Source of the DNA: Myxococcota bacterium
GTDB taxonomy: Bacteria; Myxococcota_A; Polyangia; Polyangiales; JANWZI01
Reading direction: 5' to 3'
DNA: 39,322 nt
NCBI GenBank assembly: GCA_025054695.1
Contig: JANWZI010000028.1
Coordinates: 1 to 39,322, forward strand
Made by a program: the position numbers and the translations under genes. Shown one piece after another: positions 30,113-38,996 of this stretch. The notes beneath the pieces are model-generated. The model ran no database searches and had not been told where the DNA came from. It saw nothing but the letters and a program-made list of their open reading frames with translations. Position 1 is the first letter of the stretch; every line of letters starts with the position of its first letter.

Positions 30113-30965
30113 GCGCGACGGCGAGCTTGACCGTGCGCGCCGCGCGGGGCAACCGGGCGGCGTGCGGCAGCCGGGACGAGCGCGTGGCGAGGGGCGACCC
30201 GCGCAGCCCGTCGTCGTCTGGGCCCACGAGGGGCTCGTCGCGGTGGACAAGCCGGCGGGGGTGCTCTCCCAGCCGGGGCCTCGCGGCGCGCCGCTCGACC
30301 TGGTGAGCTGGGCGCGCGCGCGCTGGCCATGCGCGCACGTCTCGGTGCTGCACCGGCTCGACCGCAACGTCTCGGGGCTCGTGCTGCTCGCGCTCGACGT
30401 CGAGGTGGCGCGCGCGATGCATGCTCTCGTCGCGCGCGGGCAGCTGGAGCGCGAGTACGTCGCGGTGGTGCGCGGAACGCCGGCGAGCGAGCGCTTCGCG
30501 CTGCGCGGGGCGTTGCGCAAGGACGCGGACAGCCGTCGCGTTGAACTGCTCGACGAGGCAGCCTTCGAGGCGCTGCCGGAGCGTGCGCGTGCAGGCTGGC
30601 GCACGGCGCACACGGACGTCGAGGTGCTCGAGCGATTCGTCGCGCCCCTGGGTCGATGCGCGCTGCTGCGCGTGCAGCCGCGCACCGGGCGGTCGCATCA
30701 GATCCGCGCCCAGCTCGCCGCGGCCGGCCTGCCCATCGTCGGCGACCCCAAGTACGGCGTCGCGGCGCGCGCCATCCATCGACCCCTGTTGCACGCGCGC
30801 GCGCTCGCCTTCGAGCATCCGCGCACGGGCGCGCGCGTCGAGATCCATCGCGAGGCGCCCTGGACACGCGAGTCGCTGACCGCGCTGCGACGGATCGAGC
30901 ACGCGCGTCGCCGGTACGACGCGACGCGAACGAGCGGATCGCGGCGCCGAGGCGGCACAGGATGA
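30111..30965 (+). CDS. RluA-family pseudouridine synthase
   Basis: RNA-modifying enzyme that isomerises uridine to pseudouridine in rRNA or tRNA, about 284 residues. Conserved parts are VVWAHEGLVAVDKPAGVLSQ, the catalytic HRLDRNVSGLVLLA (Asp84), LEREYVAVV, LLRVQPRTGRSHQIRAQLAA and IVGDPKYG. It lacks an N-terminal S4 domain, which suits RluA/TruC-like members. The first ATG shares the CATG with the mrp start on the other strand, which leaves no room for a promoter. GTG at 30162 is a possible later start, since the first 35 residues are basic and poorly conserved. The target site cannot be predicted. Confidence 0.88.
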   Translation: MRDGELDRARRAGQPGGVRQPGRARGEGRPAQPVVVWAHEGLVAVDKPAGVLSQPGPRGAPLDLVSWARARWPCAHVSVLHRLDRNVSGLVLLALDVEVARAMHALVARGQLEREYVAVVRGTPASERFALRGALRKDADSRRVELLDEAAFEALPERARAGWRTAHTDVEVLERFVAPLGRCALLRVQPRTGRSHQIRAQLAAAGLPIVGDPKYGVAARAIHRPLLHARALAFEHPRTGARVEIHREAPWTRESLTALRRIEHARRRYDATRTSGSRRRGGTG

Positions 30966-30968
30966 GAT

Positions 30969-31062
30969 CGAAGCGCAAGCGCGAGACCGAGACCCGGATC
31001 GCGCCGGAACCCGAGCCGGAGCCCCGGACGGCCCTCGAGACCGATACCGGGCCGACGGACGA
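30969..31062 (+). repeat. Period-6 GA-rich array, site G (imperfect)
   Basis: About 15 degenerate 6-bp units between the convergent 3' ends of the pseudouridine synthase and DUF4388 genes, including GCGAGA, CCGAGA, CCGAGC, CGGAGC and TCGAGA. Purine-rich on the + strand. Phase is kept through most of it. Confidence 0.5.
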
Positions 31063-31093
31063 GCGCGACGAGCGTCCCGCCGGAACGCAGCGG

Positions 31094-33673
31094 TCAGTCG
31101 CGCGCACGCAACGCTTCGAGTGCTTCCGTGCAGTCCGGTCGCGCCGCCAGCGCTCGTTCGTAGGCGACCCTGGCCTCGGAGCGCTCTCCACGCTCCCACC
31201 GCGCGCGGCCGAGCAGCAGGTGCGGCAGATGCGCGCGCGGAGCCACTGCCGCCACGCGTTGCAGCTCCGCGACGGCGGCGTCGGAGGCCGCCCGGTCCTC
31301 GGCGGCCGACCGGTGCCGCAGGTACGCGAGCCACGCGAGGAACTCCGGTTCGTCGGGACACAGCTCGACCGCGCGCTCGAACGCCCGTCGCGCCTCGTCG
31401 AACGCCCCGCGACGCAGCGCTCGCTCGCCGCTCCGTGCATGACGCTCGGCGCGGAGCGTCCGCGCGACACGCTCGTCGAGCGAGGGGTCCGCGCGCGACC
31501 CGACACCGGTCGCGGGGGTCGTCGCGGACGAAGGGATCGGAGCCGGGCGCGCCGAGGGCGATTCGGGTAGCGTCGCGCGCTCGCGCTCCGGGAGCGTCGG
31601 GCGAGCGGACTCGTCGAGGTCGTGCGCGCCCTCCGGCACGGGCTCCGAGCGCGGCCCGGTCCGCGGGGTCGGCCGCGCGCGGTCGTCGGTCTCGCGCAGC
31701 CGACGCTCCTGCGGCGCGGTGGGCGGCAAGCTCGCGCCGGGCGCCTCGATCACGGACGTCGGACGATCGACCGGCGGAGGCTCGGGTGCCCCTCGCCGTT
31801 CCAGCTCGTCGCGCACCTGCAGCAGCCGCCCGCACACCTCGGAGGCCAGCGACCGCAGCTCGCGCCCGGCCGGGCCCGGTTCGAGCCATCCGGCGAACCG
31901 CGCGCGCATCCGGTCGACCGCGGCGAGGACACGTTCGCGATCCGACGGATCCACGCCGAGCGCCTCCTCGATCCGATTCGCACGCAGGGCGCGCACGATC
32001 CGCAGCAGCTCCGTGCGAACTCGTTCCGGGTCGTCGGGCAGCGGCGCCCCCGTTTCGAGGGCGAGCCGGTGCCCCGGCGCGGGTTCGGTCCGGATCGGAG
32101 CGATGCCGAGCGCGTCGAGCGCGTACACGATGGCGGGCAGGTTGACGCCACGCGGGGCGCGGGCGAGGACATCGCGCACGGTCTGCGTGCCATCGAGCGA
32201 GGCCAGCAGCCGCCGCGTCTCCGTTTCCATGGGAACGGTCGCCAGCTCGGCCGAACGCGTGGGCTCGGGAACGACGTAGCCGTCGAGATGAGGTCCGAGC
32301 AGCGTGACGAGCCGCTGCGGCGTGAGGCGGCGCGCGACGCCCGCGAACACCAGCTCCGCGAGGCTCCGATCCAGGGTGACCGCCTCCGGCGGCACCTCGA
32401 TTCCCTCGAGCAGGCGCCATTCGCCGCTCGTCCAGGCGAACAGGTCGGCGAGCTTCGTCTTCAACTGCTCCTCGAGCACGTCGCGCAGCTCGTGCGGCGA
32501 GAGCGCGCCCATCGCGACGAGCACCGCGCCCTGACGCCCCTCGCCCGCCCGCACGCGCGCGAGCGACTCGTCGAGCGTCGCCCCGTCGATGCGGCCGTCG
32601 CGCGCGAGAATCTGCCCGAGGCACTCCTGCACGAGATTGCTGCGCACGTACCGCGGCCGCCCCTCCTTGAGATAGACGACCTTGGTCGCCGGCCCGCCGT
32701 CGATCGTGCGTCGCTCATCCGTCACGCTCGTCAGCACGAGCGCTCCGCTCGCCCGTTCGTCCCGCATCTGCGCGAGCAGCCGTGCGAACGAGACGGTCAG
32801 CAGCGTGCCACCCCGCGCGCCCGGTGCTGACTGAGCGAGCAGGCGCAGCGCGGCCACGTCCTGGCTCTCAACGGCCGCGCCCGGGTCCGTCGGAGAGGCG
32901 CGCGCACCGACGGCCGGGGCGCGGGGGGCTGGCTGCGCCGCGGGAGCATGCGGCCTTTCCGGCATGCTCGTCGGTGCCGGCGGCGGAGGGAGCGTCGCGG
33001 GTCGACGCGGTGCCGGCGAATCGGTAGCGGGCGCGTCGAACGGGCTCGGCTGACCGAGGCGTTCGGACGGGAAGCGCGGGAGCCGAGCGACCGACCGCGC
33101 CGGCACCGCGAGGGTTCGCTGGTCGTCGAGATCGAGCTCGGGGAGCCGTATCGGAATCGGAATCGGCACCGGCACCGGCGACGCCCCCGCGCGGCGCCGG
33201 ACCGTCTCGGAATCGGGATCCGCGTCGCGCAGCGTCGGCATCGATTCGTCCAGATGCGCGATGCGCGTCGCCTCGTCCGCGCCCTCGGCCGAGGGCCCGA
33301 GCGTACCGAGCGACGCGATCACGCCGAGCAGGCGCGATTCGTCGACGTCGCCCGCCAGCGCCGCGATCGCGCCGCAGCTCTGCGCCGTGGCCTCGAGGCC
33401 CTCGACGCTTCCGCGTGTCGCCACGAAGAGGATCGGGACGCGTTCCCCGCCGGGCACGCCGCGCAGCGTTCGGGCCGTCGTCGCGCCGTCGCGCCCCGGC
33501 AGACGCATCTCGAGTACGACGAGGTCGTAGGGCGCCTGCAGGAAACGGTCGATGGCGCGCTCTCCGTCGCGGGCGATCTCGACCACCGCGTACCGCCTGC
33601 CGACCGCGGCGGCGAGCCGGCCCGCGACGTCGGGATCGGGGTGGACGACCAGGGCGCGACCCGAGCCGTTCAC
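31094..33673 (-). CDS. Pseudo-receiver, DUF4388 and TPR protein
   Basis: Cytoplasmic regulator of 859 residues. Residues about 5-118 have a response-regulator receiver layout, but the phospho-acceptor Asp is Glu (YDLVVLEMRLPGRDG) and the conserved Lys is lost (…AALAGDVDESRL), so it is probably phosphorylation-independent or constitutively 'on'. A Pro-rich linker (about 120-275) follows, then a DUF4388/PATAN-type domain (VSFARLLAQMRDERASGALVL..., VVYLKEGRPRYVRSN..., LADLFAWTSGEWRLLEG), a helical middle and a second low-complexity linker. The C-terminus has TPR-like repeats (ALRRGAFDEARRAFERAVELCPDEPEFLAWLAYL..., ARWERGERSEARVAYERALAARPDCTEALEAL). GTG start overlaps the glnE stop (GTGA), so it is translated after glnE. 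Confidence 0.82.
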   Translation of the reverse strand: MNGSGRALVVHPDPDVAGRLAAAVGRRYAVVEIARDGERAIDRFLQAPYDLVVLEMRLPGRDGATTARTLRGVPGGERVPILFVATRGSVEGLEATAQSCGAIAALAGDVDESRLLGVIASLGTLGPSAEGADEATRIAHLDESMPTLRDADPDSETVRRRAGASPVPVPIPIPIRLPELDLDDQRTLAVPARSVARLPRFPSERLGQPSPFDAPATDSPAPRRPATLPPPPAPTSMPERPHAPAAQPAPRAPAVGARASPTDPGAAVESQDVAALRLLAQSAPGARGGTLLTVSFARLLAQMRDERASGALVLTSVTDERRTIDGGPATKVVYLKEGRPRYVRSNLVQECLGQILARDGRIDGATLDESLARVRAGEGRQGAVLVAMGALSPHELRDVLEEQLKTKLADLFAWTSGEWRLLEGIEVPPEAVTLDRSLAELVFAGVARRLTPQRLVTLLGPHLDGYVVPEPTRSAELATVPMETETRRLLASLDGTQTVRDVLARAPRGVNLPAIVYALDALGIAPIRTEPAPGHRLALETGAPLPDDPERVRTELLRIVRALRANRIEEALGVDPSDRERVLAAVDRMRARFAGWLEPGPAGRELRSLASEVCGRLLQVRDELERRGAPEPPPVDRPTSVIEAPGASLPPTAPQERRLRETDDRARPTPRTGPRSEPVPEGAHDLDESARPTLPERERATLPESPSARPAPIPSSATTPATGVGSRADPSLDERVARTLRAERHARSGERALRRGAFDEARRAFERAVELCPDEPEFLAWLAYLRHRSAAEDRAASDAAVAELQRVAAVAPRAHLPHLLLGRARWERGERSEARVAYERALAARPDCTEALEALRARD
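33150..33179 (+). repeat. Period-6 array inside the pseudo-receiver gene
   Basis: Five in-phase units on the + strand: ATCGGA, ATCGGA, ATCGGC, ACCGGC, ACCGGC. On the coding (minus) strand this makes the PVPVPIPIPI linker. It resembles the intergenic arrays and has the same orientation. Confidence 0.4.
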
Positions 33674-36522
33674 GTAGGCCTCCAAGGAGGCGGCGTTCCC
33701 GTCGGCGCGACCAGGCGCTCGAACAGGCCGCGCGTCTGCACGGCGTGCCCTCGCCACGTCTCGAACAGCGCGCGCCACGGCTCGATGCGGTCGCGTGCGC
33801 GCATCCCGAGCAGTCGCGCGACCCGGCGGGCGAACGGTCCCGGCCCCAGCCACGGCTCGCGGGAGGCATCGGCGAGGCCGATCGCGTCCCGCACCCTGCG
33901 GAAGAAGGCCCGCGCGGCGAGCAGCACGTCGGTCTGCGTCGGGTCGAGCGCGCCCACCTCGCACAGCGCGTGCATCGCCGCCTCCGTTCGCGCCACGCGA
34001 ACGGCACGCTCGCCGCCCCATTTCATCTGCAGCGTCTGCACGATGAATTCGACGTCCGCGAGCGCGCCCCAGCCGACTTTGGCATGGTATCGATGCGGCC
34101 CTTCGCGAGCAAGCTCGCGCTCCATGCGCGCGCGCAGCGCCGCGATGGGCTCGGGATCGGGCGGCGGACCGTCGTAGGCGAGCGACTCGAGCGTCTGTCG
34201 CACCCGAGACGCGAGCGCGGGATCGCCCGCGATGGGGCGCGCGCGCAACAGCGTCATCCGCTCCCAGCTCGCGGCAGTCGGACCGGCCGCCGAGCCCGCA
34301 TGGTAACGGACGAGCGCGGAGAGCGACGTGACGAGCCAGCCTCGCGAGCCCCCGGGCCGCAGCCGCGCATCGACGTCCCAGCCCGATCCTTCCGCGTCCG
34401 GCTGTCCCAACAACCACAACGTGCGCTGCGCGACGCGCACCGCGCGCTCGGCCGCCTCGGACTGCGGCGGCGCGTCGTGCAGGAACAACACGTCGAGGTC
34501 CGACCCGAAGCCCATCTCGCCGCCCCCGAGCGAGCCGAGGCCGACGACGACGAGCGAGACGGGCGGCTGCCCGATCCGACGCGCCTCCTCGCGCAGAGCG
34601 AAGTCGAGGCAGAGCGCGACCTGGTGCTCGGCGAGCTCGGTCAGCCGCGCCGCGATCGGCTCCGGGTCGATGCCCTCGGCCATCGCGAGCATCCCCGCAC
34701 GCAGCACGACCTCGCGACGCGCGCGGCGCAGCGCCGCGACGAACCGCTGCGGATCGTCGCCGGCCTCGTGCACCGCCGCGTGCGCGTCCCGCACCGTCCA
34801 CGCGCCGAGCTCCCCCTCGTCGGCGAAGAGCAGGTCGACGTCCTCCGGGTGCGCCACCAGGGCCGCCGCGAGCGTCGGACTCGCGCCGAACAATCCGACC
34901 AGACGACGCAACAGCCGCGGTCGCTCGTTCAGCAGCCGGTCGTAGCCCGCCGCGGCGGGCACCGCGCCGAAGAAGTCCGCGAGCGCCGCGAGCGCGTCGT
35001 CCGCGTCGGCGCTCTCGCGCACTTCGCGCAACAAGCAACGCCCGAGCTCCGGTTGCCGCACGCGTGCCGCCGGCCCCAGTGGCGCGGCCCCGCGACGCGC
35101 GAGCCGCACGAGGTGACTGCCCGCCGCATCCTCGTCGCACACGCCGAGGGTCTGGACGGCGAGCGGGCCGAGCTCGGCGGCCGACGCACCGCTCGCGACG
35201 AGCTCGGCGAGCGTGTCGATCTCGGCGTCGGGCACGGGCTCGTGCTCGAGCAACGACGCGAGGCAGGCCTCGACGCGACCGCGATGCGCTTGCAGCTCTT
35301 GGTCGAGCGCGGCGCCGTCGGCGAAGCCGAGCGAGCGCGCGAGCGCATCCCGCTCGAGCGGATCGGAGGGAAGTCGGTGCGTCTGCACCCCCGTGCGCGC
35401 GTGGATGCGGTGCTCGACGCGACGCAGCAGCGCCCAGGCCGTCTGAAGCGTCTCCGACTCGCGCGCGCTGACCAGGCCCAGGGCCGTCAACCGTCGAAGC
35501 GCCTCGACGGTGCCCGGCACGCGCAGCTCCGGATGCAGGCCGCCCCAGACGAGCTGGAGGGTCTGCACGAAGAACTCGATCGCGCGGATGCCGCCTGGGC
35601 CCAGCTTCACGTCGTCGCCGGTCGCGCCCGATTCGCGCCGGGCCCGTTGCAGTAGCAGCACCATCTCGCGCGCGATCGTCGGATCGACGCTCCGCCGCCA
35701 GACGAACGGCTCGAGCGCCGCGAGCAGGCGCCGGCCCACGTCGCGATCGCCGGCGATCGGCCGGGCCCTGGCCATCGCGGCGCGTTCCCAGGTGCGGCCG
35801 AACGTCTCGTAGTAGCGCTCGGCGGCCGCGAGCGAGCCGACGAGCGGGCCGCGGCTGCCTTCCGGGCGCAGTCGCAGGTCCACGCGCAGGCAGATGCCGT
35901 CCTCGGTCGGCTCCTCGAGCAAACGCACGGCCGTCTGCACGACGCGGCTCGCCCATGGCGCGACCTCCGGCTCGTACGTCGGACGCCCGCCCTCCTCGGC
36001 GTCGAAGAAGAAGACGAGGTCGACGTCGCTGCCGAGATTGAGCTCGCCTCCGCCGAGCTTGCCCATCCCCAGCGCGACGAGGCCGACGGGGCGCCCCGTG
36101 CCGAGAAGCGGCTCGCCGATGCGCGAGGAGACGATCCGCCGCGCGGTGCGAAGCGCCGCGTCGATGGCCACCTCCGCGACGAGCGCCATCTCGCGCGCCG
36201 TCCGGTCGATGTCGGCCAGACCGTACAGCTCGCGCAGCACGATGCGCGTGACGGCCCGATGTCGCGCCCGTCGCAGCGCACGCATCGCGTCGCGTTCGTC
36301 GGGGGCGTCGTCGACCGCGGCGAACGACGCACGCAAGAAGGTCTCGCTCTCGTCGAGCGAGAGCGGCCGCGACATCACCGCGCGCAACAGGCCGGGGTCG
36401 ATACGTTCCAGCGCGGCCACGGCCGGCGCATCGCGCTCGAGGCGGGCACGCACCGCGCCGAGGTCCCCCGGGCTGGCATCGTCTCGTCCCGTCGCCGTCA
36501 TCGGGCGCGCCCCAGCCCGCAT
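33670..36522 (-). CDS. glnE: Bifunctional glutamine synthetase adenylyltransferase/deadenylase
   Basis: Adds AMP to, or removes it from, glutamine synthetase according to nitrogen state (PII and glutamine signals). The 950 residues match the family. Two nucleotidyltransferase domains are present, each with the GSDxD metal motif: ALGMGKLGGGELNLGSDVDLVFFFD (about residue 160, deadenylase half) and VVGLGSLGGGEMGFGSDLDVLFLHD (about residue 670, adenylyltransferase half). Regulatory helices lie between them. Both active sites look intact. ATG at 36522 is used; ATG at 36501 (MTATG) is an alternative. No glnB, glnA or ntr gene is nearby. The stop overlaps the pseudo-receiver gene start. Confidence 0.95.
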   Translation of the reverse strand: MRAGARPMTATGRDDASPGDLGAVRARLERDAPAVAALERIDPGLLRAVMSRPLSLDESETFLRASFAAVDDAPDERDAMRALRRARHRAVTRIVLRELYGLADIDRTAREMALVAEVAIDAALRTARRIVSSRIGEPLLGTGRPVGLVALGMGKLGGGELNLGSDVDLVFFFDAEEGGRPTYEPEVAPWASRVVQTAVRLLEEPTEDGICLRVDLRLRPEGSRGPLVGSLAAAERYYETFGRTWERAAMARARPIAGDRDVGRRLLAALEPFVWRRSVDPTIAREMVLLLQRARRESGATGDDVKLGPGGIRAIEFFVQTLQLVWGGLHPELRVPGTVEALRRLTALGLVSARESETLQTAWALLRRVEHRIHARTGVQTHRLPSDPLERDALARSLGFADGAALDQELQAHRGRVEACLASLLEHEPVPDAEIDTLAELVASGASAAELGPLAVQTLGVCDEDAAGSHLVRLARRGAAPLGPAARVRQPELGRCLLREVRESADADDALAALADFFGAVPAAAGYDRLLNERPRLLRRLVGLFGASPTLAAALVAHPEDVDLLFADEGELGAWTVRDAHAAVHEAGDDPQRFVAALRRARREVVLRAGMLAMAEGIDPEPIAARLTELAEHQVALCLDFALREEARRIGQPPVSLVVVGLGSLGGGEMGFGSDLDVLFLHDAPPQSEAAERAVRVAQRTLWLLGQPDAEGSGWDVDARLRPGGSRGWLVTSLSALVRYHAGSAAGPTAASWERMTLLRARPIAGDPALASRVRQTLESLAYDGPPPDPEPIAALRARMERELAREGPHRYHAKVGWGALADVEFIVQTLQMKWGGERAVRVARTEAAMHALCEVGALDPTQTDVLLAARAFFRRVRDAIGLADASREPWLGPGPFARRVARLLGMRARDRIEPWRALFETWRGHAVQTRGLFERLVAPTGTPPPWRPT

Positions 36523-36575
36523 CGTCTCGCCGCGCGACGGCGTCGTCGAGCCGTGCCCGCAGCCGCCCGCCGCGG

Positions 36576-36604
36576 TTGACGCCCCGGACGACGCGGGCTA
36601 TGTG
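36576..36604 (+). promoter_or_regulatory. yajC-secD-secF promoter
   Basis: TTGACG, 17-base spacer, TATGTG in the gap between divergent glnE and yajC. The leader to the yajC GTG would be about 73 bases. Confidence 0.5.
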
Positions 36605-36683
36605 ACGCCGACCTTTCCGCCGGCTCGACGCCGGTCGTTCTCGTCGTTGGCTTCACGGCGCACCATCGCGGGACCGTCGCAAC

Positions 36684-37136
36684 GTGCTTTTCGCCCTCGC
36701 CGAATGGCTCTGGTTCTGGCAGCCCGAGGCGACCGATCCGGCGCCGCCCGCCGGTGCGGCCGCGCCGCCTCCGGACTTGGGCGGGGGCTGCGCGATGCAG
36801 GCGGGCATGCTGCTCGTCATGGTCGCCATCTTCTACTTCCTGCTCATCCGGCCGCAGCAGAAGAGGCAAAAAGAGCACGACGAGATGCTGCGGTCGCTGC
36901 GCCCCGGTCACGTCGTGCGGACCAGCGGCGGCATCCGCGGCGAGATCGTCTCGCTCGACGAGCGCGACGCGGTGCTGCTCGTCGCCGATCGCGTCAAGAT
37001 CCACGTGCTGCGCTCGCACATCGCCGGCCTCGACGCGCCCGCCGCACCCGCCGCGGCAGCCAAGAAGGAGGAACCGAAAAAGGGCGACGAGCCCAAGAAA
37101 GGCGACGAGGGCCGCAAGAAGTCCGACGAGGGCTGA
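36684..37136 (+). CDS. yajC: Preprotein translocase accessory subunit YajC
   Basis: Small inner-membrane partner of SecDF, 150 residues. A Pro/Ala-rich leader (about 1-35) precedes one TM helix (MQAGMLLVMVAIFYFLLI) and the family-typical RPQQKRQKEHDEML, then the soluble beta domain (GHVVRTSGGIRGEIVSLDERDAVLLV). The C-terminus is an unusually Lys/Glu/Asp-rich tail (EEPKKGDEPKKGDEGRKK). GTG start. Three bases separate it from secD, so yajC-secD-secF form one operon. Confidence 0.92.
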   Translation: MLFALAEWLWFWQPEATDPAPPAGAAAPPPDLGGGCAMQAGMLLVMVAIFYFLLIRPQQKRQKEHDEMLRSLRPGHVVRTSGGIRGEIVSLDERDAVLLVADRVKIHVLRSHIAGLDAPAAPAAAAKKEEPKKGDEPKKGDEGRKKSDEG

Positions 37137-37139
37137 GCG

Positions 37140-38993
37140 ATGGACCGGAGCTGGTGGATTCGATTCGCGATCGTCGTGCTGGTCGCGCTGTTCGGGTGGG
37201 GCGCGTTGTGGCCGACGCTCGGCGGCGATCCGGTGACGGGCGCGGGCGCCATCGTGCCGGCGCCCGACTTCGTCAAACGCATCTATCCCGGAGGCTGGGA
37301 GCAGGCGCCGCGCATCGCACGCGGTCTGGACATCCAGGGCGGCTTCCGCCTTATGTACGAGGTCGAAGTCGACCAGGCGATCTCGGACCGTCGGGATCGC
37401 ATGGCGGATCAGATGCTCGCGAGCCTGGGCGAGTTGCTCGGCGTGCTCGAGCGCGGGCAGCGGCCGGATCGCGAGGCGCTCGGACGGGTGCGCGAGCGCG
37501 TGCGCGTCGAACGGCTCGGCGAGACACGCATCCGGGCCACGTTCTCGCGCCCCGAGGACGCCGAACGGCTGACGGGGTCGTGGCTCGAGGAGCGCTTCCC
37601 GGAGCTGCGCGAGGTGGACCGCGAGGGCGGAATCGTCACGTTCGCGCTGCGCGAGGACGGGTTGCGGCAGCTGCGCGAATCGGCCGTCCAGGAAGCGGTG
37701 CGGACGATCACCAATCGCATCGACGAGCTGCAGATCCGCGAAATGACCGTGGTCGGGCGCGAGACCGACATCATCATCGAGGTGCCCGGCCGCGGCGAGG
37801 CCGAGCGCGCGCGCGTCGAGGAGATCGTCAGCCGCACCGCGCGCCTGGAGTTCCGCATCGTCGACGACGAAGGCAGCAGCGCCTTCCACGCCGGCCTCGG
37901 CGAGCTACCCGAGGGCGTCCAGCGCGCCGAGGAGCGCACGAGCGCCGGCGAGACGCGCCCGGACGTCGCGAGCGCATACCTGTGGGCGCGGGGCGACGAG
38001 GGCAAGCGCAAGCTCGAGCAGGTCGTCTCTCGGGCGCAGGTCCCCGACGATCACGTCCTTCTCATCGGCCGCGACGACGAGCACTCGACCGCGGAAGAGA
38101 CGGCGTGGCGCACGTGGTACCTGTTCTCGAGCGTCGAGGTCACCGGCGAGGACATCCAGGACGCCTACGTCAGCTACGACAGCGAGTCGGCCGGTCGGCC
38201 GGTCGTCATCGTTCGCTTCGGCGCACGCGGCGCCGACGCCTTCGGCGAGCTGACGGGCGCCAACGTCAAGCGGCGCATGGCGATCGTGCTCGACAACCGC
38301 GTCGAGAGCGCGCCCGTCATCCAGGAACGCATCGGCGGCGGGACATGCCGCATCACGCTCGGCGAGCGCGATTTCGACACCACCCTGCGCGAGGCCAACG
38401 ACCTCGTCGTCGTGCTGCGCGCCGGCGCGCTGCCCGCGCCCATCCGCAAGCTCAACAGCCAGCTCATCGGCCCCACGCTCGGCCAGGACTCGGTGCAACA
38501 GGGCGTCACGGGCGCGCTGGTCGGCGTCTCGCTCGTGCTGCTGTTCATGATCGTCTACTACGAGATCGCCGGCCTCGTCGCGGCCTTCATGGTGCTGCTC
38601 AACGTCATGCTCGTGCTCGGCACGCTCGGCGCGCTCGGTGGCACGCTCACGCTGCCGGGCATCGCGGGCATCGCGCTGACCGTGGGCATGGCGGTCGACG
38701 CCAACGTCCTGACCACCGAGCGCATCCGCGAGGAGCTGCGCTTGGGTAAAGTGCCGCGCGTCGCCGTCGAGCAGGGGTTCGCACGCGCGTTCTGGTCGAT
38801 TCTCGACAGCCAGCTGACGACCGCGATCGCCGGCGTCGTGCTCTTCCAATACGGCACGGGCCCCATCAAGGGGTTCGCCGTCACGCTCCTCATCGGCATC
38901 GCGGCTTCCCTCTTCACGGGCGTGTTCTGCTCGAAAGTCGCGATGGAGTGGATCACGCGTGGGCTGCGCGTCGCGCGGTTGCGGGTGGGCTGA
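37140..38993 (+). CDS. secD: Protein translocase subunit SecD
   Basis: Inner-membrane RND-like subunit (617 residues) that uses the proton gradient to pull secreted proteins out of SecYEG. TM1 is at about 7-25; ARGLDIQGGFRLMYEV (about 60-75) matches the GLDLxGG motif. The large P1 periplasmic head (about 75-430) includes TNRIDELQIREMTVVGRETDIIIEVPG. Five TM helices follow, with TLGQDSVQQG and GMAVDANVLTTERIREEL, the conserved Asp-containing motif of TM4. The proton-path Asp is present. ATG start. The next gene, secF, starts three bases after the stop. Confidence 0.95.
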   Translation: MDRSWWIRFAIVVLVALFGWGALWPTLGGDPVTGAGAIVPAPDFVKRIYPGGWEQAPRIARGLDIQGGFRLMYEVEVDQAISDRRDRMADQMLASLGELLGVLERGQRPDREALGRVRERVRVERLGETRIRATFSRPEDAERLTGSWLEERFPELREVDREGGIVTFALREDGLRQLRESAVQEAVRTITNRIDELQIREMTVVGRETDIIIEVPGRGEAERARVEEIVSRTARLEFRIVDDEGSSAFHAGLGELPEGVQRAEERTSAGETRPDVASAYLWARGDEGKRKLEQVVSRAQVPDDHVLLIGRDDEHSTAEETAWRTWYLFSSVEVTGEDIQDAYVSYDSESAGRPVVIVRFGARGADAFGELTGANVKRRMAIVLDNRVESAPVIQERIGGGTCRITLGERDFDTTLREANDLVVVLRAGALPAPIRKLNSQLIGPTLGQDSVQQGVTGALVGVSLVLLFMIVYYEIAGLVAAFMVLLNVMLVLGTLGALGGTLTLPGIAGIALTVGMAVDANVLTTERIREELRLGKVPRVAVEQGFARAFWSILDSQLTTAIAGVVLFQYGTGPIKGFAVTLLIGIAASLFTGVFCSKVAMEWITRGLRVARLRVG

Positions 38994-38996
38994 GCC

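Noticed and set aside
28278..32624. A 1448-codon minus-strand frame
   Set aside because: Only the last 250 codons have family motifs (the methylase). The rest is Arg/Ala/Gly-rich shadow translation running antisense or out of frame through mrp, the RluA-like gene and the DUF4388 gene.
33674..35956. N-terminal extension of the pseudo-receiver frame to 1620 codons
   Set aside because: It reads out of frame through glnE, whose motifs are intact. The GTG that overlaps the glnE stop is the natural start.
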